A stretch of DNA of 64,000 bases. Origin: Glossina fuscipes (lineage: Eukaryota > Arthropoda > Insecta > Diptera > Glossinidae). Location of the stretch: assembly GCF_014805625.2 (NCBI RefSeq), contig NW_023998438.1, positions 575,068 through 639,067 of the forward strand, given 5' to 3'. Both the position numbers and the translations under genes were made by a program. The notes beneath the pieces are model-generated. The model did no database searches. It saw only the letters and a list, made by a program, of their open reading frames with translations, and was not told where the DNA came from. Below are positions 33,010 to 44,100 of this stretch, piece after piece; the first letter of the stretch is position 1; every line of letters starts with the position of its first letter.

Positions 33010-33590
33010 ACCAAAGTAAATTAAAAAAGAAGTATGTAAAAAAGAAGATTCTCGAAAGTGTTAATATAAGATACTCGCGATAAGAACAACACTCACTTTT
33101 AATCGTGTTTTGTTTTCATTGTAAGGCATTTTCTATAATTTCAAACAACACTTTTGTTTATTGCACAGGGATGATAATTCCCTAAATCTAACGCGATACA
33201 TCTCCAACAATTTCAACGTAATCATAATTTAATTTAAACAATTAATCTAGGGTGTACCTAGTGCAAGGTAATATTTTGAATAAAAGTGTAACATTTTCGT
33301 AAGAGTGCCATGTCATTTATATATTTTGTTATCATTTTCTTTCTTCTTATTTTTCTCTATGTTGTGAATATGCGCTACGGTGCACATACATATTACAACA
33401 CGTCTATACGTGCAAGTATGGGCCAAATCAACAAACTTGTCATAATAACACAAATAATAACAACAAAATATATCATGCATATAAATGAGCAGATACAACC
33501 AAGATTGTTGTAATTTTCTCTTATTATTTTATTTAATTAATACATTGCATAGTTTATTCACAAATAAACATTTTATGTTTCATTTTGTTT

Positions 33591-33889
33591 TTGTTACCAC
33601 TGAGTTCAATGAATTTTTAAATGCATGCTCAATTCTGATCAAAAAGGGTTCTTGTAACGTTTGAATTTCACTTAACTTTTTTTTCTGTCTCCTTCGTGGA
33701 AGAGAATTGATTATAGGGGCTTTTCTTTCTAATGGTTTTATTTTGTGCAACCTGACCTCAGTGGAGGACATCCATAACTTTTCATGACTTGCCTTCCATT
33801 GGACTTACGTCGTGGGCTATAGCGTGAGGTGATTTCTTACTGTGCGCGGCCGAAGTCACTCTAGCTTTTGGACTTTTTGTTTCTGAAAT
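33591..33889 (-). CDS. Two candidate exons, basic protein segment; unidentified
   Basis: 33889-33806 is flanked by TTTCAG and a strong GTAAGT donor and encodes ETKSPKARVTSAAHSKKSPH and AIAHD. About 60 nt on, after GAGGTCAG, 33735-33591 encodes LHKIKPLERKAPIINSLPRR, then RQKKKLSEIQTLQEPFL and IRIEHAFKNSLNSV, before a GTAACA donor. Both are Lys/Arg/Ser-rich, suggesting a nuclear protein. No domain is recognised. Spacing and phases were judged by eye only. Confidence 0.35.
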
Positions 33890-34642
33890 TTATTATAGAA
33901 CAATAATGTAAAACTTCTACCGAAACACTTTTTCATTGTATTTTCTATTTTTCCTTATTCTACCATTAAACCAACTATGCATTCCCCTTTATTTCTCCTA
34001 CGTCCTGAAATTCCGCACATTTTTTTATAAGCATTTTAAATTACGTCATAAACGTTTTATAACGTATCTTTTATCTTTCCCCTTTCTTCCACCATTAAAG
34101 TAAAAAAAAAGGTTAAAAGTTTAATTTTTGATTGTGGGTCTAAAGTTTTTTAAAAAATTTTGATGTCTTTTGGGGTTTAGCGTGCGCTTCTGGCGTGAAG
34201 CCTTAATCAGACGGATTCCTTAGAACCATCGGCAATTTCTCTAGTTCAATCGAGTACCCTCAAGGAGTAAGACAATCCCCATTGAATGAGACCTTACTAT
34301 CCTGAGGTACCGAAAATAGAAAAGAATGAAAAGGAAGAAGACAAATGTTCTCTTTATATTAGAAAGATACACCTCTCAGGATTCCAAGAGAAGAACCCGT
34401 CGGCAGGTTATAGATAGCGAACCATAAACCCTTCTTTGTGTTTGACTGTGCTGCTCTGCAAAGTGAAAGCTATAAAAGCAACAGTCAGCATTCACCATAA
34501 AAAGGTAAGGGTTTCGGCAGATCTCCGTTGACCCAAGGGATTCCATAGTTCCGTTTGCCTGTTATATGTATAATGTGTTCATTGTTAAACGCAGTGTGAT
34601 GTTAGGAACTGTTCCGGATTGTTTAACGTTGGAGGCTTATTG

Positions 34643-34975
34643 TTAGTCACAGACAAAGTTAAGGGCTGACAAAGAACCGCGACGATGACGTTTCAAGAAT
34701 TCATTCTTGAAATAGTGTACGTGGCATGTTTCTTGACTCCCAGTTATAGCCTTAGGAATTGCCGTACATAACCTCATATGTGTGCTTGATGGTTCAGATG
34801 ATACAAATGGGTACAGACATTGGTTTGCCCACTGACGTACAGTCACTTTATTAGTGTCACTGCCTTGGTCTGAAAACATGTGTCTGTCCAGCTTATCTAA
34901 TTCATCATCATAATTTGATGACTGACTAGATGTATCCTTATGATCATCATCTGAGTTGGCCCTTTGTGAATGCAT
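34643..34975 (-). CDS. Candidate exon, unidentified gene (VRQWANQCLYPF protein)
   Basis: An ATG follows an acceptor-like ATTACAATAG. The 110-codon frame has an acidic Ser/Asp-rich start (SDDDHKDTSSQSSNYDDEL), then a globular-looking part: KLDRHMFSDQGSDTNKVTV, RQWANQCLYPFVSSEPSS, AIPKAITGSQETCH and FLKRHRRGSLSALNFVCD. RHRRGS is a basophilic-kinase-type site. Such sequence is unlikely by chance in 65-70% AT DNA. I cannot place it in a family, and it has no retroelement signature. It sits 240 nt downstream of the next candidate exon in the same orientation. Confidence 0.4.
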   Translation of the reverse strand: MHSQRANSDDDHKDTSSQSSNYDDELDKLDRHMFSDQGSDTNKVTVRQWANQCLYPFVSSEPSSTHMRLCTAIPKAITGSQETCHVHYFKNEFLKRHRRGSLSALNFVCD

Positions 34976-35028
34976 CTATTGTAATTTTGGATGATTGATT
35001 CTGTGGTTGCTATCGTTGCTATTGCCAA

Positions 35029-35145
35029 TTGCGTTCGTTTCGTTTTATTTATTTAACTTTTTTTCTTCACTTGGAGAAAAAAACAACTCCATTTGGTGAG
35101 ATACAATTTCCAATTTTATTCACACCAAATTTTTATTATCAAATT
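35029..35145. repeat. Dispersed repeat, copy 2
   Basis: Second copy of the CTCCATTTGGTGAGATAcAATTTCCAATT unit found at 24150-24275. It lies between two candidate exons of the unidentified gene. Confidence 0.75.
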
Positions 35146-35213
35146 TCTGTTTTTTTTTGTTCTTCGCAGTTATTTTTCGTTTTTACAATGTTTGGAGCAT
35201 TTTTGATTTTTCA

Positions 35214-35580
35214 TCACAAAATGCGCAATAAACTAATTTTAGGTTGTACTTGGCTAAATAATCCTAGATCATCTGGAATGTCATTCTGCTCACCATCTTG
35301 AGCAGGTACTGTTGATGCATTTGTATAGTAGTTGTGCATAATCAAGTTGAACGGAGTTTGAGCAGTAATATGTGTATTACGTCTTGTTCGACTTATGGGT
35401 TCCCAGTCCATGGCATCCTCATCTTGTGCATCATCATTAAAATAAGTGTTTTCAGGACATGATTCTTTTTTGAATAAACCCCATGCAAACTGAGTGGTTG
35501 TAACCAATGTCTTCATTTCCCTTTCCAATTTATGGGTATTTGGTCTAACAATTCTATATAATGATGTAACAGTTTGAATC
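35214..35580 (-). CDS. Candidate exon, unidentified gene (MDWEPI protein)
   Basis: The frame is open upstream of any ATG (NTAKIQTVTSLYRIVRPNTH, KLEREMKTLVTTTQFAWGLF) and continues KKESCPENTYFNDDAQDEDA, MDWEPISRTRR, then a polar Asn/Gln-rich tail, to a stop at 35214; a donor-like CAA/GTACAA lies near 35245. The acidic DEDAMDWEP motif is reminiscent of disordered tails in nuclear-envelope or nucleoporin-type proteins, but that is only an impression. Same orientation as neighbouring candidate exons. Confidence 0.4.
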
Positions 35581-35584
35581 TTTG

Positions 35585-35710
35585 CAGTATTAGTAAATGA
35601 GATGAGTAGATATGTGGGAAAATACGAAAGTGTAAACTTAGCATAATATTAGTAAATGAGATAGAATGCTATTAGTAGAATATGCTACAATAATCAAATT
35701 TGTGCTTTTC
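35585..35710 (+). repeat. Interspersed repeat, also at 59039-59215
   Basis: ATATGTGGGAAAATACGAAAGTGT-AACTTAGCATAA...TAGAATGC..GCTACAAT matches the unit repeated three times near 59.1 kb (ATATGAGAATATATAAAAGTGT-TACTTAGCATAA...GTAGAATGC..GCTACAAT). Type unknown. Confidence 0.6.
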
Positions 35711-38424
35711 CCAGTAGATACTATGTGAAGAGAAAGTGGTTTACCTTGATATCACGACCAATGGCGTGAAGAGAGCGTCATTAATGTATTTTAAGGCTAC
35801 CGACCGTAGACAATTTGTGGACAGACGGGACAAGATAATTATTTACTGTTTCATAGGCATATTTTCGTCGTCAGGAAACTGCGCTTTTTAGTGTTTTTAA
35901 CTTTTATTTTTGTTCTTCATTGTTTTTATGATGAATTTTACTTTTTTCTCATATTCGAATAATAATAAATAAGAAGCAAAAACAAATAAAAAATAAAGAG
36001 AAAATTGACGGTAAATGGTCGCCTTAGTGATAGATAGCATCAAAATTATGCAATGTTGGCTTTTCATAAAGGAAGGTATTGTATATTATTCTTCACTATT
36101 ATTTATTCTCTAAAGACAGTCGAAACTAAACAGAATTTTCGTCTTTTGCACGATTTATTCAATAGAATTTGATTGAAAACACGAACTCATTGAGTTTTAA
36201 TGTCGTTTTCTTGTATAAGTTGTTTCCACTAGAAAGAAAGCAAGAGAAAAAAAAACTGAAAGTGAGTTTTTGCAGCGAATTTTTGGTTGATGTTCCATTA
36301 TAAGTTCTGATGAGTTTTTTTTTTTTCCCAATCAGAACTGAAACCGTATTAATGTACTGCGTGGAATTTAGACCATTCCATGGTGCTGGGGTAATCGCAG
36401 CGGCAACCAGGCCTTGATTCACGAGAATTTATATTTTTTTGTTGAATATTTCCATTTATTTCATTCAGCTTTTTGTTTTAAATTTGAAAGATTAAAAAAA
36501 GCACTCCATCGATACTCAAATTCGATCCTCACTCTTTTATCGCCTAAACTTAACTCTCTTCTTGGCTTTCCTCACTTAACATATTGCCGTTATTCGGATC
36601 TTTCGTCGTTCTGGGTTCCCTAATCGACCGCACCAGTCTGTCTCTCGACACGGACTATTTGGAGCCAGCTCTTTTACAATTCCCGTCAAGGTGACGTTTT
36701 GGCAACCTCACCGTATCCCAATCTCGTTTGTCTCGTAGTCCTTTACTTAATCCTAATTCTTAACTTACCTTAGTCTAGCACTCCCCTCTCAGAGACGAAG
36801 AACCTGTGATGCCAAAACGAGGGACGACTTTGGCTCCTCACAGTACGTATGTTGTGTACATATAAGACAAGCAATGTGAAAAATATATATGTAGTTTACT
36901 ATGGACTCCTACTAATATTATTTTCCTTTAATTTTTCACTTTAATAACTTGAATGCAGAACATCATAAAACAAAAGCAAAAGTTTTCCTCATGTTTCGCA
37001 AAAACACGTTTCATTTTTTAGAACCGCCATTACGTCATAATAAATTAGAGTTACCCGTTCAATCCTTAATAAATTACTTTGGAGAGTGTTGCAGTCTGTA
37101 GTTTTACATCTTTACAGTGCAATTTTGTCAGTCGTTTTCTATTTGCATAAATGATTTACATTTTTTTATTAATCGTTTTTAATTGATCGACAGAAAAATA
37201 CGCGTTTTTTTTTTATGCATTTATATAAGTATATGTATGCATACGGGCAGATTTGTTGTAATTTGTTGTTTGATTTGTTAAAGTGAGTCTTGTTTGTATT
37301 CGGGCCCATCTTTGTAGTGAGTGGGTATTCTTAATTCGCAAGTATCGCTTTACTTTACGCAGAATGCGTTACCTTTGTCGTTATGCAGTAATGGTCTCTT
37401 TCTGTCATCCATTTGCAATATTATTTCCTTTAGATTTGTAATAGTTTTCAACATTGATAGGATATTGTTTTCCATAAACTTCGTCCCAAACTTTTAATTT
37501 CTTGACAGAAGCAATGAAAACCTTGGAGACGCTTTCCGCCTCATATTTACTTGCAGGTTACCTTGAAGAAGATTAACTAACATTTTTTTTGCGGATGCTT
37601 TGGAAATATACATAAACGTGTTTCTGTTACTGTCTTAGAGGAGATAGAAATCAAAAGGCAAGACATTAGGCTGCGTCTTCCCAGTTACAATTCATTTGAC
37701 GCAAGTATGCTTGTCGTAATCTCTGCATTTATTTTAAAAAGTTTCGGAACACAGTAACGACGTTCTGAGCTGGGGCTGTTTTTATTGTTATGCCGAATAG
37801 CCTAGTTGACGTGTACAAGACGATCATCCAGTTCACCAGCAAATATATAGATACCGTTGCCGTCAAACCCACACATAATAATAATAATGGCGATGAAGAA
37901 AATAATGTTGTAATGTAACTTTTTCTTTATTGTAAAAAATGTTCTTATACGTAATTTTTTCTTACAAAAATTTTTAAGTTTTCACACACAAAGCTTACAG
38001 CAAATTAGTTTTTTTTTATTTTTTGAGCAATACACGTCTCTGTATTTATTTTCATTTTTTAAGTCTTAAAACAAAAGACAGTTACAAGATGTTTCCTTTT
38101 TTTCATTCGGCCTTGGCTTTTAATTTGTACTGCACATCGCTTTTCATTTTTTACTTTTAACAGCGGAGGTTGTATGATTATCGAGCAACTGACAAGCAAC
38201 CGTCCACCTTCACTGCCTGCCATCACTCTACTCCACATCTCTCTGTAATTTTTGCATTGATTTGTCTTTTACTCTCTTTTATGTTGGTGAATTGCTTAGT
38301 TAGTCATTATGTGTATGAGGATACCATTTGCTCTCGCAAAAATCCACCCTTCTGTAAGTTAAATAAATTGAGATGTTTTGTTGAACTGACCTTATGTAAA
38401 TAATTTAAATTATGGAAAATCTAT

Positions 38425-38545
38425 GGGGTGACCAATAATTTACGGTCAGCAATTTTTGCGAGACCGGTGAGAAATGTTTAGAACGAGTTCAAATGGCACT
38501 CGTTGTTTATGAAATTCTATTATTTGGATGAGTATGAGAATTTCC
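38425..38545 (-). repeat. LTR-like fragment, family relative 1
   Basis: GACCAATAATTTACGGTCAGCAAT...GACCGGTGAGAAATGTTTA...GAGTTCAAATGGCAC...TTATGAAATTCTAT matches, in order, the fragment at 40857-41040. It also resembles the errantivirus LTRs at 27.2 and 43.4 kb (CCAAT-ATCCACAGTCAGCATTT...GGTGAGAAGTGTTTA). Confidence 0.6.
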
Positions 38546-38554
38546 AGAGAAGCT

Positions 38555-39720
38555 CTATATTTGAGGTTTCAAACGATCTTCTGCATCTTTTTTGGATTTT
38601 GTAATTTTTTTTGTAGGAGGGATAAGCGTTTTCGAATTAGATGATTGTTCAGCCTTACAAACAATGTATATTTTAGTTTGAGAACAATTCGCGGAGCGTT
38701 GATGACTTCCGCCGCAGGAAGGGCAGAGCGGGTTTTGGCGTGAACATACCTTATCCGCCAACATTTGCGGCACTCTAATTTTCGTCATATGGTTTAACCC
38801 GTAATTTACTGCCTTCCAAACACATGTGGCAGCACATGGCAAGGCAACACATTCCCGGAGAAACTCAAACGGACTGCATTCAACGCCACTTGTAATGAGA
38901 CTTCTTAGCGGGGTGTGCTCAGCCTACCCAGGACTCTTTCCAAGAAAATTTATTGATATTCTCGGACCTTCGGATTGTGTTATAATATTATTTTGTTTGG
39001 TGTTCTTTATATATAAACTTACTCACACGAGAGTTAGAGGAGTAACCGAATTTATAGCAGCGCATGACTTCTGCAACTTTGCTGGTAGGGGACCGAATTT
39101 GACCAGCTTCTTGGGATATACATTTGAATGAAATTCAACTTCGGTGAAATCACAAGGGATAAAAGCGACCCCGCGGATTTTACAGAATTCGAAAGGAATA
39201 TACACGTTATAGATATTGTTAAGTGAAGTATTGGCGGCAATAGAATTTGCCGCAACCGTATCGGAAAAGATCAATTTGATTTTTTTGTTAGAGACGAAAG
39301 AAGTTCGCCGTTACATTTAATACATTTTTTTGCATTTTGAGGACAATTTGAGGAGCATTCGTGGCTTGTGTCACAGGAAGGGCAAAGCGACTTTTGATGT
39401 GACCTTACCTTATCTGTGTGGGCGAAACGCCAACATTTGCGGCATTGTAATATTGGCTTGACTTAGGGTTTAATCGGGAAGTTAATGCCCCTCAAAACAG
39501 ACGTAGGAGAGTAGAACATTCCCTGAAATACTTACATGGGCTGTGGCACACGAGAGTAAGAGATTTGCTCGAATTTGTGAAAGCGCATTAGCTCCGCAAT
39601 TTTGCAGAAGTCAGGTACGGGACAGAATAAAAGATGATTTTTGGGACACGCATTTGAGAAGATTTCAAGTTTTTCAAAAGTGTTGATCAAATTTATGAAA
39701 ACGCATTACTTCCCCAAAGT
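38555..39720 (-). mobile_element. Retroelement ORF1 fragment in tandem duplicate, with zinc knuckles
   Basis: Two diverged copies lie head to tail on the minus strand (about 39720-39290 and 39280-38560; matching points are 672 nt apart on the left, 525 nt on the right). Each encodes a CCHC/CX2C-type knuckle tandem (for example LCPSCGGSHQRSANCSQ in one and LCPSCDTSHECSSNCPQ in the other) after a block with GVAFIPCDFTEVEF...KLQKSCA. This is the RNA-binding ORF1 arrangement of I/jockey-like LINEs. The 38880-39022 stretch is an extra ~140 bp in one copy. Neither copy is intact. Confidence 0.65.
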
Positions 39721-39979
39721 TGAGGAGCTTATTACTTATTATTTTTAGTGCCGCTTATACTTAAGGAGGATCGGAAGATGTAGAGACAGTCGCACGCGTC
39801 ATTGCTGAGAAAGTTAGTTATGGAAATATGGGGTGTTTTAAATTTTTGTCTCAGGGACACTTCACAAACGGTTATAACGAAAAGAAATGCACGTACTTGA
39901 CCCTTATATGATTAACCGGACAGACGAAACGTATTTACCGAACGGAAACATATTACAAGCCGTGGAGTAATTCTTCACC

Positions 39980-40480
39980 CTACCTTATTTCACTCTTGTG
40001 GGGACACTCATCATCAACAGCTTGGTTGCCACCTGTGTAAGTTTCTTCACTAGTCTCCCCCGGACAATCATACATGTACATGTAAACTTTACGAATCAAT
40101 ATATGTTTAAATGTACTAATAGGCTTAATATACGAGAAAGATATTTGGTCAGCTGCAGAGTATAGTACTCCTAATTCAGCACAGGCAATTATTACAACTT
40201 CTGGTATTGCAGGCCTAACGCATGTTCCTTGTGGCCGAACAGAAACTACATCCTGTTTTACTGATCTATTAACATGATCCATTAAAGCACGAAATAAGCG
40301 ATCCTTTGTAGTTGATAGTAAGTCAAATATGTCAGTTTTACTTTTCTTTTCGACTGATAAGTTAAGATCAGTTGGATAGGAGATATTAGAGTCTGCTGAG
40401 CTACTAACGCTCTGATATTGGATAATTGCATCTTTCAATTCGTTGATGTCAGTTGAAACCCCTTCAGTTAAGTGAAACAA
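39980..40480 (-). CDS. Candidate exon, unidentified gene (166 codons)
   Basis: The longest host-like open frame in this part. It reads STDINELKDAIIQYQSVSSS, KKSKTDIFDLLSTTKDRLFR, ALMDHVNRSVKQDVVSVRPQ, GTCVRPAIPEVVIIACAELG, VLYSAADQISFSYIKPISTF, KHILIRKVYMYMYD and an acidic end with DDECPHKSE, then a donor-like AAG/GTAGGG just before the frame stops. The left codon is TTG, so the true 5' boundary is probably an acceptor near AACTGAAG (about 40463). No retroelement motif. The family is not recognised. With the 32.9-35.6 kb pieces it may form one gene stretched by repeats. Confidence 0.4.
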   Translation of the reverse strand: MFHLTEGVSTDINELKDAIIQYQSVSSSADSNISYPTDLNLSVEKKSKTDIFDLLSTTKDRLFRALMDHVNRSVKQDVVSVRPQGTCVRPAIPEVVIIACAELGVLYSAADQISFSYIKPISTFKHILIRKVYMYMYDCPGETSEETYTGGNQAVDDECPHKSEIR

Positions 40481-40856
40481 CGATACCGAGTTTTTTGGTT
40501 AGAAGTTCCTTTGTACTTAATCTAATCCTTTGCATCAATTTTTAATCGCAAATTAAAACGATATAAAATTATGGCTTGCAAAACCGAAAAACCGAAGTGA
40601 ACGAATTTGAAGAATATTGCTCTGCAAACCAAATGTAATGGATAATATAATAGTTAGATGTTTAGAGATTGACTGAAAGGAAGGGAGAAGAAATAAATAA
40701 ATGCTCAATATTGATATAAGTTAAATAAGTTTTTACAATATTATCTTTAATTTAACAATATATATTTTTACTAAAGAAATTAATCGGAACTTAAAGGTGT
40801 TCTTACTTGATGTCTATCATGAATTGAAATAAATCGTACAATTTGCATTACGAGTT

Positions 40857-41040
40857 CTCCAATAATTTACAGTTAGCAAATATAGCGTAACGGGAGCGGA
40901 TATGTACAATAGGGTGCAATACGAGACCGATGAGATATGTTTACAAAGAGTTCAATAACATTTATGAAATTCTGTGCTACTTTCTCCGTTAGAGTGGTCC
41001 TCAAACACACTTGTTAAGGTGGTCCGTCAATCATATATGT
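40857..41040 (-). repeat. LTR-like fragment, family relative 2
   Basis: TCCAATAATTTACAGTTAGCAAAT...GACCGATGAGATATGTTTAC...GAGTTCAA...TTATGAAATTCT...AGTGGTCC...TTGTTAAGGTGGTCC; ordered matches to the 38425 fragment and, more weakly, to the errantivirus LTRs. Confidence 0.6.
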
Positions 41041-41739
41041 ATGCCTTTTAAAACCAACTACTATGACATGCATATGTATGCATATAAGTAAGAAAGAGAT
41101 CACTATAATTAATTTAATCTAACTAAAACTATGCAAATTATTAATATGTTACGTTGTGTTTGCATAAGGCAACTCTAGTTGCTGTGTTTTTATTATTCAA
41201 TTTCCATTTTTCCAAATTTTAAATGGTAGAGCGCGTCGTGAATAAAAATTTTTACAAAACCTTCGCCTTGCATTGCTTTTTTTTAAATTTTTTGTATTTT
41301 CAAAAGTATTTTTATTTTATTTTTAATGTCCACTTTTCCACACAGACACACCCTCTTGTTGTTTTGACTCGAAAGGATTTTTCTAAAATACTTTAAATTG
41401 TAACGGGTTAGCTGGGGAATGACTCAGGGTTGCCCAGCGATTCGTTCTAAGGTAATTATTGTTTAAATTAAAGAAACCTTCGGGTTTCTCTATCAATTTT
41501 TATATATTTTGGGGGAATTTAAGAAGAATATATGAATATGGGTTGGCGTTATTTACGAAGTGCTTACTACTAACCAACATGTATTAGTGGGCAAACTCGA
41601 TATATCCGGAGAATTATGAACGGCGCTTCACCGAACTGTGAAAATGAAATTGTTGCGTATAATCTGCAAATTATATTCAGATGCTCAGTAGGCAGCGAAA
41701 CTGGTCCCTAAAGAGGTGAGATTCCTATGGTGCGTTTTC

Positions 41740-42035
41740 GGGCCTGGACGCCATAAGGTATTGATGTAAGAGCACGCTGGTTATCTTAAGATCCCCGCTC
41801 TGGATAGACAAGGTAACGGATTACTAGTCTCTGCCAGGCTGGAATGCCCCTTTGGACCGATAGTCTATAAAATAATGGCGCTAGAGTATGCTCTTAATGA
41901 TCCCATTCCGTATGGTCAATATCTAACTTCTAACCACGAATTAGTGGCCAGACTACGGTATCCTTTCAGGCCGAAAATTTATAAGATAATGATGCAAGAG
42001 CACCCTGTTATCTTAAGGAGCTCGTTTCGGACGGA
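41740..42035 (+). repeat. Diverged tandem repeat, three units of about 110-120 bp
   Basis: The signature GGCC-GG/GAA...TATAA-ATAATG-TG-AAGAGCAC-CTG-TTATCTTAAG occurs at about 41740 (ATTGATGTAAGAGCACGCTG), 41868 (AATGGCGCTAGAGTATGCTC) and 41975 (AATGATGCAAGAGCACCCTG). The open frame 41875-42099 runs across it and is probably not a gene. Confidence 0.6.
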
Positions 42036-42808
42036 CGGGGCGACAAGAGTTGTTGACTTGCCTTTTAGTTTGGCTGCTGTTGGACAGGTAAAGAAATGAT
42101 CATCGTTTGCGCGATGCTTTCGTAGCTGTTGGCTGACACATCAACACGTTGATAGCGAGAGTTTTCGCCACGAGGTGTGCTTACGCACTATACCACTTAC
42201 ACGCTATAGGTTAAGGAGAAACTTAATTGAAAGAGTATCTTAAGGAAAGCTACATATTATTATTTATGAGTTAAAGCTGCAAAATGAGATTATGCGGGGT
42301 TGCATTACAATTTCAATCAGAGAAATCTGTCATATGAAGATAGAGAGGGCTATGTAGAAGTCCAAATGTAAGATTTAGCTCAACTTTACAGTTAGTGAAA
42401 CAAAGTAAAGTTATATACACAGATATGATATTCGAATGTAAACAACAATCTCTCTCGTTTTCGGTAGTTGCAGATACTGATGATGTGTAAAGTTATATAC
42501 AAATGATATTAGAATGTAAAGGACAATGTCTTTAGTGTTCGCAAAGGGTAAGGAAGACTGCTTCCTTACAAAATTTTTGTAACTTACAGTTTGTGACTTG
42601 GCTCGTTGTTCGCTTTTGCGTAACGGTCAAGCAATAGAGTCACATCGATTTTGCGAACTAACCTTGCTTAACTTATCACCTATTTTCTATATTAAACTGT
42701 AGGACGTCAAACGATGGGGAGATATTTAAATTTTTATTTCAGTTTTTTTTTTTTTTTTTTTAAATTTAAATTTACTTGTTTTCGATGAGGTCTCTGCTCG
42801 GGTGCCAC

Positions 42809-43641
42809 TTGTGAGGATTTTTACCCATTCTCTGGTGTTTGGGTATGCTCAACGGCACCAAGCTGTGACTCACAAGAATTTTTTCTTTTTTATATAATGT
42901 AATATGAATGAAAGTACAAGAAAGTAAGTTTCTGCGTATATGTAATACCGAGTTATCTGTTAATTAAATTGGGCTATTATCATTGTCTTGTAGCTTTTAG
43001 TTAATTTTAAATAATGTTCATATAAGCATAAAAATAATTGTTGTTTGCGATTACTTAACTTGTTTCTATTTTCAACTTTTATACCTGAAAGCTAATAGTG
43101 GATAAAAATATATCCATTTTGTAAACTTGTCATGTGACACACGTTGGCATGAATAAAATTCAAGGGATTATTGTTCTTTATCTTTTGTGTTTAGTTCAAA
43201 TACATACTTTACTTTAGTTGTGTTTAATTAGTTTAATTATAAGTTAAATTATTTTTATTTCCTTGGGTTTATTAATGAAACGCAATTTATTTTTGTATTT
43301 TTATTTAATTAATTTAACAATTTATTTCTAATTTTTGGTTTGGAATTTGTTGTTAAATGGATAGTTGATAAAGAGACTGACTTTTCTTATCGATTTATAA
43401 AACGGGAAACCTCGGTTTAACCAATAATCCACAGTCAGCATTTATTTTTATTATATGGTGAAATGAGATATCTGTGGGAGTTGTTTATGGTATGGTGCCC
43501 ATTGGATATCGGTGAGAAGGGTTTACGTTAACGTTATATGAGAAGTGTTCATATTAACTTTATATGACACTTTAGGTTTGTTCATTGTAATTGTGAGGGT
43601 GGTTCGTAAGTTTGTTCTTTTTATTAGGATGGTCCTTAACT
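42809..43641 (-). repeat. Errantivirus-type LTR, copy 2 (expanded)
   Basis: It starts AGTTAAGGACCATCC at 43641 on the minus strand, is bordered by TATATA, and ends beside an altered primer-binding site at 42807. The first ~270 nt align with copy 1. It is about 490 bp longer than copy 1, with AT-rich extra sequence at 42830-43320 and a small internal duplication (GTTATATGAGAAGTGTTCATATTAACTTTATATG region). Confidence 0.75.
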
Positions 43642-44100
43642 TATATACTTGATTCAATTTGAATGCGATTTAATCTAAATATATTTTACTCTTGCCTTGC
43701 ACATTCAAGTTTGGTTGAATGTGCATTCATTAACTTGGCATTATTCATGCACTTGCATTTGCATGTTTCTCTGTTGGTCTACTTTATAATAACTGACCAT
43801 AGACAACAATATCAATTCAGACCTTGAAGTGTGTCGTCGTTGTTTACATTAATTTGCTTACGTTGCATTTTCATGGCACACTTCAAGTCGTTCATATTTC
43901 GGGAATAAACATATGCAAAAATGCAAATGCATCAATTGTAACGAAGGCGTGTGTTTGCGGTAGAGCAATTTGGCGAGACTCTTTCCTTCCTCTTGTGTCC
44001 TCTCACCCGCCACACTTTGTTCCAATAATAAAAAAAAAACATAAAAAGGATAAAAGGTCGATTCCATGTAGCAAGAATCGCATTACCCCATTACCCTGTC

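Noticed and set aside
41875..42099. 74-codon ATG-initiated gene
   Set aside because: It lies across a diverged tandem repeat and has no recognisable motif.
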